From the NCBI RefSeq assembly GCF_004123295.1, contig NZ_SDMK01000004.1:186001-250000 (forward strand): 64,000 nt of DNA, in the 5' to 3' direction. The notes beneath the pieces were generated by a model that was given only the letters and a program-made list of their open reading frames with translations, was not told the DNA's origin and did not search any database. The position numbers were made by a program, and so were the translations under genes. Positions 25,730 to 35,000 of this stretch are shown here, piece by piece. Source of the DNA: Silvibacterium dinghuense. Its GTDB lineage: Bacteria > Acidobacteriota > Terriglobia > Terriglobales > Acidobacteriaceae. The first letter of the stretch is position 1, and each line of letters begins with the position of its first letter.

Positions 25730-26776
25730 TCACAATAACGGAAGCCGACAAGATAAGCTGTGTTTGTGTGGAGTAAAAAGGTATCCAACTCTGTTTGGAT
25801 ATGGCACTTGCACAGCCATTTGGTAGGGCAGTTTTATCTTCAATATTTGAGAAGAATCATCGAGGTTGAATTTAGCAATAGGCTTTCGCATTTCTTTTGG
25901 GAAGTAAGCCATTGGGATTTTCCCTAATTCCGTAATCGCGGCATCCCATTGAAGATGATCCGCGACTTTTGTCTTCGGAAGGGATATACCCTTTGCCGAA
26001 AGTACTTTTTGGACAGCGTTGATGAGTTTATCTGAGCCACGGTACACATTCGCCATATGCCAAGTTAGATCCCGAGCGAAAGAAAAGGCTCCCTGGTCAG
26101 GATGAACTTCTGGAGAAGGTCCTAATATCCCATTTGTATCTGGCTCCTCAAGGCAATAGCCAAGATGGACATCCCTTCCGAACCACGCGGCTACTACTCT
26201 AAGGAAGCACTGCTGATGTTTGAGTTTATTAGCTATCCGCAGTGTGCTCTTGTAATCTCGTATCGCCTCTTGAAATGATTTTGCTCCTGGCAATTTATTG
26301 TCGAGGACATATTGTTCTGTAAATTCACTCGATTTGCTTGCCAATTTCGGATCGATCAGCGTCTTAAGAATCAGCCACAATTCATCTAAATATTCCTGCA
26401 TCGTTCTAAGGAAATGAACTTGGTAATCAAGGAGTTGGCTGACATCCAAAGCAGCATCTTTATCACGGCGAAGATTGTCCGTTTCCAGAAAATACTCTTT
26501 TGTTACTGAACAGAATGCTCTAGCGATTTTTTCAAGCGAGCGGTTGTAAATTGCTGAAGGATGAAGTTGGCAATGCTCCCTATAGAACAAAACGTCTTCC
26601 GGAATATTGTCCAGATAATTGACTGCAGGAGGTGCGAGAGTGCCGTCAGTTGAACGATCTCGAACGATAAGAGTCATGTAAATTAAACTGGCGTGCACTT
26701 GCCTAGTAACGGCTCTAGAGTATTCCTTAATGCACTTAAATTGAATAGTTTCAGCGCTGAAACTATTGCAGCGCAT
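25730..26776 (-). CDS. Unknown protein in an AT-rich island
   Basis: 348 residues, mixed helical composition, no signal peptide or membrane span. Segments such as YREHCQLHPSAIYNRSLEKI, YQVHFLRTMQEYLDELWLIL and ANKLKHQQCFLRVVAAWFGR suggest an all-helical cytoplasmic protein. I do not recognise the family. Its DNA is clearly more AT-rich than the flanking genes and uses A/T-ending codons, a sign of acquisition by transfer. The adjacent regulator remnant supports an imported segment. The start is the ATG at 26776, after AGGAC; a Met 33 codons in is an alternative. A defence or mobile-element role is possible but not shown. Confidence 0.6.
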   Translation of the reverse strand: MRCNSFSAETIQFKCIKEYSRAVTRQVHASLIYMTLIVRDRSTDGTLAPPAVNYLDNIPEDVLFYREHCQLHPSAIYNRSLEKIARAFCSVTKEYFLETDNLRRDKDAALDVSQLLDYQVHFLRTMQEYLDELWLILKTLIDPKLASKSSEFTEQYVLDNKLPGAKSFQEAIRDYKSTLRIANKLKHQQCFLRVVAAWFGRDVHLGYCLEEPDTNGILGPSPEVHPDQGAFSFARDLTWHMANVYRGSDKLINAVQKVLSAKGISLPKTKVADHLQWDAAITELGKIPMAYFPKEMRKPIAKFNLDDSSQILKIKLPYQMAVQVPYPNRVGYLFTPHKHSLSCRLPLL

Positions 26777-26799
26777 TTATTTGTCCTGAGAAGATAGCT

Positions 26800-27027
26800 G
26801 CAAAGAGTTTTCAGAAAAGACAAATCAAAGATGCCCATGTCTCGACTCTGAGACATGGATTCGCAGAACGATTGAAATAAAAACTCACCACCGCAATGTC
26901 ATCCCGACCGGAGCGAGTCCAAGGCGAACCAGTGGAAGGACTTGCGGTTTTGTTTTGCTGCGCAACACGCCAGCCCGCGACCAACGGGAGCGGGGGGCCG
27001 AAGGCGAAAGGCCTGGACGGCCAGTCC
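26800..27027. repeat. Repeat cluster between the AT-rich gene and a TIGR03435 gene
   Basis: Contains TTTTCAGAAAAGACAAATCA, a CCATGTCTC/GAGACATGG palindrome (26830-26860), a GTCATCCCGACCGGAGCGAG element (26898-26950) and the GGCCTGGACGGCCAGTCC 3'-end repeat running into the reverse stop codon at 27028. Confidence 0.8.
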
Positions 27028-27789
27028 CTAGTTTTCCAGCGAAGGCTCTTCCGCGCTGTCCACCACCAGAACCTTCACCGGTCCGTGGGTGGGCTTCAGT
27101 TCCAGCCCCAGTGACTCTTTCACTACCGTAAATATGTCAGGCCGGATGTCCTCCGATGGAGAGGGGTCCGGCTTTCCGCGCAGCGGAGCCCATTTCAGCG
27201 TTACGTCGTATCTTCCCGTCAGCCCGGTCTTATCCACCACCGGCTTCTCCAGCGCGAACGCAAACGTCTTCGCCAGGTCTCCGGAGCTCTGCATCTCGGC
27301 ATCCATCCCGTCCCAGTTCAATCCGCTCGAGGGATGCTTCGCGGTGCTCTCTTTCAGACGGCTGCCGCCCTTGGCCACCACCAGCTCATACTCCGGCTTG
27401 TCGCGCGTCTCCCAATGCGTCTTCAGGTGAAAGCGGTCCTCGAGCACCGCAACGAACATCGCCCGCCGCTGATCCTCCGTCAACGCCTTGATCTGGTCCG
27501 GCGTCGCATCGAGAATCTTCCCCTGCACATCGAAGTGCTTGCTCTGTCCCCACTTCGGCGCGCCTTCGATCAAGTATTCGTGAAGATCGAAAGCTACCGT
27601 CAGCATGGTCATCAGCGATGAGTTCTCGACCTTCAGCATGTCGCCGGAATCAGAATCAATCAGCGTGATGGGCTCTGTCGATTTGCTTTCCTTGACCGTC
27701 ACCACGTCGTACCTGAGCGGCGCGGCCTCCTGGGCTACACCCGACACCAACGACAGACAACCCAGCAGCGAAACAAGCAGAATACGCAT
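27028..27789 (-). CDS. TIGR03435 family secreted protein
   Basis: MRILLVSLLGCLSLVSGVAQEAAPLRYDVVTV carries the signal peptide, cleaved near AQ-EA. It then has HFDVQGKILDATPDQIKAL, MFVAVLEDRFHLKTHWETRD, LTGRYDVTLKWAP and a final KVLVVDSAEEPSLEN. The start at 27789 is supported by GGAGGGAGATGC upstream. Its closest relative in the window is the next gene upstream (28096-28860), so the pair probably arose by tandem duplication. Function unknown. Confidence 0.87.
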   Translation of the reverse strand: MRILLVSLLGCLSLVSGVAQEAAPLRYDVVTVKESKSTEPITLIDSDSGDMLKVENSSLMTMLTVAFDLHEYLIEGAPKWGQSKHFDVQGKILDATPDQIKALTEDQRRAMFVAVLEDRFHLKTHWETRDKPEYELVVAKGGSRLKESTAKHPSSGLNWDGMDAEMQSSGDLAKTFAFALEKPVVDKTGLTGRYDVTLKWAPLRGKPDPSPSEDIRPDIFTVVKESLGLELKPTHGPVKVLVVDSAEEPSLEN

Positions 27790-27910
27790 GCATCTCCCTC
27801 CAGGCCGTATCCACACAGAGAGGCGTTGAAAATAAAACTTACCACTGCGCTGTCATCCCGGCCGAAGCGATGACAACGATTTGGCTGAGCTATAAGTCGA
27901 CACGACCTAA

Positions 27911-28095
27911 GTCGCATCCCCATAGAGCCATTCCACAAATTGTCATTTCGACCGGAGCAGGACAGTTCTATCGTCCTGCGGAGTGGAGAAAACTGCAGGT
28001 TCCTCCGCTGCGTTCGCCTTACGGCTCACTCCGGTCGGAATGACAATGCGCAATACAAGTCGCTTATTTTCAGCCTGGATATATGGGGACACGAC
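27911..28095. mobile_element. 185-bp element with terminal inverted repeats, abutting a TAG stop codon
   Basis: Left end GTCGCATCCCCATAGA, right end (reverse complement) GTCGTGTCCCCATATA, flanked by CTAA and CTAG. Inside are GTCATTTCGACCGGAGCAGG and its inverted partner. The CTAG on the right contains the stop codon of the gene at 28096. A related broken end (GACACGACCTAA) lies just left of it. Confidence 0.65.
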
Positions 28096-28860
28096 CTAGT
28101 CTGTAACCGGCATCTCCGCGCCATCCACCACCAGCACCTGCACCGGTCCGCGCGAAGGCTTCAGCTCGAGGCCCAGCGTTTCCTTCACTGCGGTGAAGAT
28201 GTCCGGCGCCGCGTCCTCATCCTGAGCAGCATCCGGGCCGCTCTTCGACGTCATGGGAGCCCACTTCAGATCCACATCGTACTTTCCCATGAGCCCGGTC
28301 CTGTCCACGACCGGCTCCTGCAGCGCATCGGCAAACGCCTCTGCCAGCTCCGCGGCGCTTTGCTGCTTGGCATTCAGGGTATTCGGGCTCAGCATTCTGG
28401 AGTGTTGCTGCCCCGAGCCTTCCTTCATCTTGCTGCCGCCCTTGGCCAGCACCAGCTCGTACTCGGGCTTCTCGCGCGTCTCCCAGTGTGTCTTCAGATG
28501 GAAGCGATCCACGAGCACCGCCGCGAACATCGCCCGCCGCTGCTCAATCGTCAGCGCCTTGATCTGGTCCGGCGTCGCGTCCAGGATCTTCGCCTGAACA
28601 TCGAAGTGCTGGTTTTCGCCCCACTTCGGCACGCCTTCGATCAGGTACGGATGGAGGCCGTAGGCCGCCGACAACATGATCTGCAGAGTCCCGTTCTCGA
28701 CGTTCAGCATGTCACTGCCCGTAAAGCGGAGCATGGTCATGCCCGAAGCCGATTTGTTTTCCTTGACCGTGGCGACATCGTATTTGAGCGGCGCAGCCTC
28801 CTGGGCCACACCCGATGCCAACGACAGACAACTCACCAGCGCAACCAGAAGAACCCGCAT
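28096..28860 (-). CDS. TIGR03435 family secreted protein
   Basis: Signal peptide MRVLLVALVSCLSLASGVAQ, then APLKYDVATVKENKSASGM, HFDVQAKILDATPDQIKAL, AVLVDRFHLKTHWETREKPE, LMGKYDVDLKWAP and VQVLVVDGAEMPVTD. It is a close paralogue of the gene at 27028-27789; whole segments such as LDATPDQIKAL and HLKTHWETR are shared. Its stop codon TAG is part of the CTAG bordering a small inverted-repeat element. Function unknown; predicted periplasmic. Confidence 0.87.
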   Translation of the reverse strand: MRVLLVALVSCLSLASGVAQEAAPLKYDVATVKENKSASGMTMLRFTGSDMLNVENGTLQIMLSAAYGLHPYLIEGVPKWGENQHFDVQAKILDATPDQIKALTIEQRRAMFAAVLVDRFHLKTHWETREKPEYELVLAKGGSKMKEGSGQQHSRMLSPNTLNAKQQSAAELAEAFADALQEPVVDRTGLMGKYDVDLKWAPMTSKSGPDAAQDEDAAPDIFTAVKETLGLELKPSRGPVQVLVVDGAEMPVTD

Positions 28861-28944
28861 CCGTGCACCTCAGCCCTTTGACTGAGGAGCATAAGCGAAC
28901 GCACTGCCGTCGCAGGAAAAAATTCACTTCTCCCACTATCGGAT

Positions 28945-29353
28945 CGCGACCAAAGGGAGCGCCACGCGAAGCGATTCGCCGGACGCGCAGTCCCCTGCGC
29001 GCAGCAGCCGGGTGGCCCATGCAAGCCCGAAGTTGGCTTGCGTGGGGAAGAACAAAGGCGATTCACCACAGAGGACACAGAGAGCACAGAGGGAGTCGTG
29101 CGTCTGCACGCATCCCTTTCGCGCCAGGACGCAAAGCACGCCAAGTTCCGCAAAGACTTTTCAGAAGAACGACCCGGGTGCCCCATGTCTCGCTTCTGAG
29201 ACATGGGTTCGCAGGATAAACGCGTCACGAAGGTTCGTACCGTCCCACCCAAGCGGAGCTTGGATGGGGCACCCCTTTCCGATCCACCCCACAGATCCCA
29301 AATCGCGACCAAAGGGAGCGGAGGCCGAAGGCGATTCGCCCTGCGCGAAGCAG
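28945..29353. repeat. Composite repeat, diverged third copy of the long block
   Basis: Gene-free stretch. It holds a GCGACCAAAGGGAGCG unit, GGTGGCCCATGCAAGCCCGA, the CACAGAGGACACAGAG block, a palindrome (about 29178-29212), the CCCACCCAAGCGGAGCTTGG palindrome and a GGCCGAAGGCG unit ending at the reverse stop codon at 29354. Confidence 0.8.
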
Positions 29354-29587
29354 CTAGCTGTTGTGCTGGATATATTCCCTGAGATTGCGGTTCACGCGCG
29401 CCGCCTGCTGGACTCCGTCATCGAGCAGCTTGCGCCAATGCTGCCCCTGTTCTCCGAGTTCGAGTGTTCCCAGCAGGTAGCTGGTCTGCAGGATGATCTC
29501 CAGGGCGTTGCTGAGATCGTGGGCATAGGCCCGAATCTGTTGTGCCTGTTCCAGGGGAATCGGCGGAAGATCGGCTGGCTGACTCAT
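29354..29587 (-). CDS. Small protein resembling a lone histidine-kinase dimerisation (DHp) domain
   Basis: 77 residues. RAYAHDLSNALEIILQTSYL resembles the H-box of histidine kinases (phospho-accepting His followed by Asp), and the rest (HWRKLLDDGVQQAARVNRNLREYI) fits the second DHp helix. No ATP-binding domain follows. It might be a phosphotransfer or dimerisation partner, or a relic of a larger kinase. It ends directly at the 3'-end repeat, as do many minus-strand genes here. The family assignment is tentative. Confidence 0.55.
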   Translation of the reverse strand: MSQPADLPPIPLEQAQQIRAYAHDLSNALEIILQTSYLLGTLELGEQGQHWRKLLDDGVQQAARVNRNLREYIQHNS

Positions 29588-29812
29588 ACGCGGAACTCAC
29601 TCCATAAGAGGTTGCAGCCGGAACGAACCGGGACCGGTCCGGCGGCGAGGGCCATTTTGTTTTCTTTCTTCTACGATGCGTCGACCCTGTCCCGCGCCGT
29701 ATCCGGAGCGCTTCCGGCTGCAAGTCACGCCGGTTTGACATCCTCTTCCTCGTCTGTAACACTAAGAATCACTGCCAGTCCAGTAAGTCGCAACGCTGGA
29801 TACCACATGCGT

Positions 29813-29899
29813 GCCGAAGTGGCGGAATTGGCAGACGCGCATGGTTCAGGTCCATGTACTCGCAAGGGTGTGGAGGTTCGAGTCCTCTCTTCGGCACCA
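29813..29899 (+). tRNA. tRNA-Leu (anticodon CAG)
   Basis: Acceptor stem GCCGAAG/CTTCGGC, D-arm, anticodon stem CATGG/CCATG with loop TTCAGGT (anticodon CAG), a long class II variable arm, T-arm GGTTCGAGTCC and an encoded CCA end. Confidence 0.95.
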
Positions 29900-30093
29900 A
29901 TACGCTTTGTCTTCTTCGGAAGACAAGCACAGCAGTCACCAATGATTCGCACACAGCCCGCCTAGAAAGCGGGTCTTCGTGTTTCTGGACGCCTCTCGAT
30001 CTCCAGCGTCACCTCTCCGGCAAGACACCTGGACGCGCCCAACATACGACGTTACACTGCTTCCGCTGTCATCCTGCCGTTGAGAACTCGACC

Positions 30094-30888
30094 ATGCGCC
30101 TGCTCGCTGCCGCTGTTTTCACCCTCGCCTCGGCCCTGGCCGCGCACGCACAGGACATCCTGCTCCCTCAGCCCGGCAAACCGCTGCCGCAATTCGCCGT
30201 GGCCACCATCAAGCCCGCGTCGGTCCGGTATATCGGCCTGCTCACCTACCCAGGCGGCCGGATTGAAGGAGGACAGTGCTGGCTCACCTATCTCATCTCC
30301 GAGGCCTTCCATATTCCCATAGTCCGCGTCACGGGCGGCCCGGACTGGGTGAAGCAATCGAGGTTCGACATCACCGCCGTGCCGCCCGATGACTCTTCCG
30401 CACGCCAGTACACACCTCCGGGCATCACCCATCCATTAATCGATGAGCAGCGGCTTATGCTGCAGGCGCTGCTCCGCGACCGCTTCGGCCTCAAGTACCA
30501 CCTGGAAAAGACCGAGCAGCCCGTCTACTTCCTCGAACGCAACGGCAAGCCGCTGAAACTCGATACCCCGAAACATCCGGAATGGCCGCCACGCACCATT
30601 GTCATGGTCTATTCCGACGGCAAGGGGAACGGCGAGATCGTGGGGCAAAACACAACCATGCCCTATACCGCCCAGCAGCTCAGCGAAACACTCCAGCGCC
30701 CGGTCATCGACCAGACCGGCATCACCGGCTCGTACGACTTCCATGTCGATGCGCCCGACGAAGCCAATGCCGACCAGACCAACGCCGTCCTCGAGGGCCT
30801 GCCGCAGCTGGGACTCAGGCTCCGCGCCGGCAAGGCACCGGTCGACACCATCGTGATCGACGCCGTAACCCAGCCCACCCCGAACTGA
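30094..30888 (+). CDS. TIGR03435 family secreted protein
   Basis: Signal peptide MRLLAAAVFTLASALAAHAQ, then FAVATIKPASVRYIGLLTYP, RFDITAVPP, LQALLRDRFGLKYHLEKTEQ, LDTPKHPEWPP, TGITGSYDFHVDAP and the final APVDTIVIDAVTQPTPN. The start at 30094 puts the signal peptide first; the frame upstream overlaps the tRNA gene and is not coding. It is convergent with the LysR gene, only 9 bp apart. Fourth member of the family in this window. Function unknown. Confidence 0.85.
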   Translation: MRLLAAAVFTLASALAAHAQDILLPQPGKPLPQFAVATIKPASVRYIGLLTYPGGRIEGGQCWLTYLISEAFHIPIVRVTGGPDWVKQSRFDITAVPPDDSSARQYTPPGITHPLIDEQRLMLQALLRDRFGLKYHLEKTEQPVYFLERNGKPLKLDTPKHPEWPPRTIVMVYSDGKGNGEIVGQNTTMPYTAQQLSETLQRPVIDQTGITGSYDFHVDAPDEANADQTNAVLEGLPQLGLRLRAGKAPVDTIVIDAVTQPTPN

Positions 30889-30897
30889 GCCGGGCGT

Positions 30898-31797
30898 CTA
30901 CATCTTTTCGACCTTGCGCCGTCTGCGCACCATCTCCAGAAAGGATTTGAGCGCCGGGCGCTCCATCTTCGGCGACCAGGCCACGACCATGTCGATCACC
31001 GCACCCTTGTCGGCCAGCGGCACCCACACGATGTCCTCACTGCCCAGAATGCGCGAGCCCTGCGGCAGGATCGCCACCCCTTCGCCTGCCTCCACCAGCG
31101 CAATCACTCCCGAAGAGACGCTGCCCGTCGCTCCCAGCTTCGGAGAAAATCCCGCCTCCGTGCACAGCGTAATCACCTTGTCGAAGACCGCCGGCGAATA
31201 CCGCCGGTCGTTCAGGATGAAGGTCTCCCCGGCCAGCTCCCGCATGAAGACCGAGGGCTGCCGCGCCAGCGGATGCGTCCGCAGCAGCACCGCGTAGAAC
31301 GGCTCGGTGCGCAGCGGCTCCGAACGCAGCTGCGAGGCGTGCACCGCCGGCAGCGTGCGCGTGAAACTCACGTCGATCGTCCCCGCCTGCAGCGCCTGGT
31401 ACTGCATGCCCGGCGCCATCTCCACCAGCGATACCTGGATGCCCGGATAGATGCGGCGGAACTCGCGGATAATCGCCGAAAAGAACGGCCCCATGCCACC
31501 AACGAAAAATCCGACCGTCAGCTTGCCAACCTCGCCCCGCTGCGTGCGCTGCACATTCTCCACCGCACGGGTCGCCTGCTCCATCACCGCCCGCGCGTCT
31601 TCCAGAAACTGCTCGCCCTGGTAGGTGAGCTGAATTCGACGGTTCTGACGATCAAACAACGGAACGCCCAGCTCCGTCTCCAGGTCGCGAATCTGCTCGC
31701 TGATAGCCGATTGAGCCACGTGCAGCAGCTTCGCCGCGCGTCCGAATCCGCCCGTCTCCGCAACCGTGATGAAGTAGCGCAGATGTCTAAGCTCCAT
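30898..31797 (-). CDS. LysR family transcriptional regulator, likely for the RND efflux operon
   Basis: The winged HTH is at residues 1-60 (MELRHLRYFITVAETGGFGR, AQSAISEQIRDLE, GVPLFDR). A substrate-binding domain follows (VGFFVGGMGPFFSAII, VSLVEMAPGMQYQALQAGTI, ALVEAGEGVAILPQG). The ATG at 31797 is the usual LysR start. It is divergent from the efflux operon beginning at 32067, the classic position for a LysR regulator of its neighbour. The promoter region between them contains a small inverted-repeat element. Confidence 0.9.
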   Translation of the reverse strand: MELRHLRYFITVAETGGFGRAAKLLHVAQSAISEQIRDLETELGVPLFDRQNRRIQLTYQGEQFLEDARAVMEQATRAVENVQRTQRGEVGKLTVGFFVGGMGPFFSAIIREFRRIYPGIQVSLVEMAPGMQYQALQAGTIDVSFTRTLPAVHASQLRSEPLRTEPFYAVLLRTHPLARQPSVFMRELAGETFILNDRRYSPAVFDKVITLCTEAGFSPKLGATGSVSSGVIALVEAGEGVAILPQGSRILGSEDIVWVPLADKGAVIDMVVAWSPKMERPALKSFLEMVRRRRKVEKM

Positions 31798-31918
31798 TAA
31801 AGACAGTTTACGTGATAAACAATCGTTTATTCCGATAGGTGCCAACGGAATAAAGAACGAATCCCCACGTCCGAAACTGGGTCAAAATAGGTGCAGCGGT
31901 TTTTCCGATTGAGTGCCT

Positions 31919-32034
31919 AGAGCATTTCTCCTGAGGTTGTCGCGTGAGGCGAGAGCGCAAGTGCCGTTTTCTCTCAAGAAAGACGGCATGGCACGCCCGC
32001 TGGAGACACTACGGTGTCAGGAGAAATGCTTTAA
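31919..32034. mobile_element. Short inverted-repeat (MITE-like) element in the LysR/efflux promoter region
   Basis: Arms AGCATTTCTCCTGA (31921-31934) and TCAGGAGAAATGCT (32017-32030) are exactly complementary and enclose about 80 bp. The flanks are CTAG on the left and TTAA on the right. It ends about 30 bp before the GTG start of the efflux permease, so it may carry or disturb the promoter. Confidence 0.6.
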
Positions 32035-32066
32035 CCCAGAGCCTGTCACCCGGAGGCCTCCCCTAA

Positions 32067-35000
32067 GTGTGGATCGTTAAATTAGCGCTGGACCGTCCCT
32101 ATACCTTCATCATCCTGGCCCTGCTCATCCTGATCATGGCGCCCGTGGTGATCCTGCGGACGCCCACCGATATCTTCCCGAACATCAACATCCCCGTGGT
32201 CTCCGTCGCCTGGCAGTACACCGGCCTCGACCCCGAGCAGATGGAAGGCCGCCTGGTCGCGCCCTATGAAAAGGCGCTCACCACGCTGGTCGACAACATC
32301 GAGCACACCGAATCCACCAGCTACAACGGCGTCGCCACCATCAAAATCTACCTGCAGCCCGGCGCCAGCCTCGACACCGCAAACGCGCAGGTTACCGCCG
32401 CCTCGCAGTACATGCTCCGCCAGCTGCCTCCCGGAACCCTGCCGCCCGAGATCATCAACTTCTCCGCTTCGAGCGTGCCCATCATCCAGATCGGCATCTC
32501 CGGCCAGGGCCTCAACGAGCAGCAGCTCAACGACTACGCCCAGAACTTCATCCGTCCCGCGCTGGTCACCATCCCCGGCGCCGTCATTCCCCAGGTCTAC
32601 GGCGGCAAGCAGGCGCAGATCACCGTCAGCATGGACCAGGAGAAGATGCAGTCCAAGGGCGTCTCGCCCGGCGACGTGCTGACGGCCATGCAGAACGGCA
32701 GCGTCGTGCTGCCCTCCGGCACCGCCAAGATCGGCCCGCTCGAGTACGACGTCCGCTCCAACGCCGCGCCCCGCACCATCCCCGAGCTCGACATGCTGCC
32801 CATCAAGCAGGTGAACGGCGCGATGGTCTACCTGCGCGATGTAGCCACCGTCAGCGACGGCGCCGCCTTCCAGACCAACATCGTCCGCCAGGATGGCCGC
32901 CGTGGCGTGCTCATCAGCATCCTCAAGGGCGGCAGCGCCTCGACGCTCTCGGTCGTCTCCGGCATCCGCGGCCTCCTGCCGCGCGTCTCGCAGCTCGTGC
33001 CGCCCGCGGTCAAGATGACTCCGATCGCCGACCAGAGCGTCTTCGTCCGCTCGGCCGTACAGGGCGTCATCCGTGAGGCGATCATCGCCGCGGCCCTGAC
33101 CGGCCTGATGATCCTGCTCTTTCTCGGCAGCTGGCGCTCGACCGTCATCATCGCCGTCTCCATCCCGCTCTCGATTCTCACCTCGGTCATCGTGCTCAGC
33201 ATGATCGGCGAGACCATCAACACCATGACCCTCGGCGGCCTCGCGCTGGCCGTCGGCATCCTGGTCGACGACGCCACCGTCACCATCGAGAACATCGAGC
33301 GCTTCCTCGAGAACGGCTACGAGATGCGCGAGGCCATCCTCGACGGCGCCGCGCAGATCGCGGTTCCCGCGCTGGTTTCCACGCTCTGCATCTGCATCGT
33401 CTTCCTGCCCATGTTCTTCCTGACTGGCGTCTCGAAGTACCTCTTCGCGCCGCTGGCCGAGGCCGTCATCTTCGCCATGATCGCCTCCTATATCCTGTCG
33501 CGAACCCTGGTGCCGACCCTGGCCATGTACCTGCTGCGCCACAAGCACACCGGTCCCACGCGCAATCCGTTCACGCTCTTCCAGCGCGGCTTCGAGCGCC
33601 AGTTCGAGAAGGTCCGCTCCGGCTATGAGACGCTGCTTACCCGTCTCGTCTTCCTGCGCAAGGCCTTCATCCCCGTCTTCCTGCTCTGCTGCTGCTGCGC
33701 CTTCCTGCTGCTGCCCTTCCTCGGCCGGGACTTCTTCCCCTCCACCGACTCGGGCGAGTTCATCCTGCACATGCGCGGCCGCACCGGCCTGCGTATCGAA
33801 GAGACCGCGCGCCTCGCCGACCAGGTCGAAGACGCCATTCACAAGACCATCCCCGCGAACGAGGTCAACAACATCCTCGATAACATCGGCCTGCCTTACA
33901 GCCCGATGAACACCATGCACATGACCAACGGCGGCATCGGCGCAGCCGACGCCGACATCCTTGTCTCGCTGAACGAGGACCACCACCCCACCGCCGATTA
34001 CATCCGCAGGCTGCGCGAGAGCCTGCCGCGTGATTTCCCCGGCACCACGTTCTACTTCCTGCCCGCCGACATCACCACGCAGATCCTCAACTTCGGCCTG
34101 CCCGCGCCCATCGATATCCAGATCCAGAGCAGCGATCTCGAATCGAGCACCAAGGTGGCCACGGCCATGATGGAAAAACTGCGCCAGGTTCCGGGCCTTG
34201 TCGACCTGCGCATCCAGCAGCCGCTCGACTATCCCACGCTCGATGTGGACGTGGACCGCACCAAGGCCGGCCAGGGCGGCTACACCGCGCGCGATGTGGC
34301 GCAGAGCATGCTCAACTCGCTCAGCGGCAGCTTCCAGATCACGCCCATGTTCTTCCTCAACTACAAGAACGGCGTGAACTACAACCTCGTCGCGCAAACC
34401 CCGCAGTACCGCATGGATTCACTGCAGGATCTGCAGAATATTCCCATCAATTCCGCCAACGGCGGCCCCGCGCGCCCCACACCGGAAACGCTCAACGATC
34501 TCTCCGGCATCCATCGCGGCCATGAAGACGCCGTGGTCTCCGAGTACAACATCCGCCGCGTCGTCGACATCTACGGCGCGGTGCAGGATCGCGACCTCGG
34601 AGCCGTCGGCAAGCAGGTGCAGGCCATCGTCGACGAGCAGTCGAAGACCGTGCCCCGCGGCATGTTCCTCAGCCTGCGCGGACAGGTCAACACCATGCGC
34701 AGCTCTTACATCTCGCTGCTTGGCGGACTGGTCTTCTCCATCCTGCTGGTCTACATGCTGATCGTGGTCAACTTCCAGTCGTGGCTCGATCCGTTCATCA
34801 TCATCACGGCGCTGCCCGCCGCGCTGGCCGGCATCGTGCTCTTCCTCTTCTTCACCCACACCACGCTGAGCGTGCCCGCGCTGATGGGCGCCATCATGTG
34901 CATGGGCGTGGCCACGGCCAACTCCATCCTGGTGGTCTCCTTCGCCAAGATGCGACTGGCCGAGCACCATGACCCCATCCTCGCCGCCATCGAATCCGGC

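Noticed and set aside
32082-34397. A 771-codon open frame on the minus strand across the efflux permease
   Set aside because: It is antisense to a clearly conserved RND permease; the Asp/Gly/His-rich product is typical of frames opened by high GC content.
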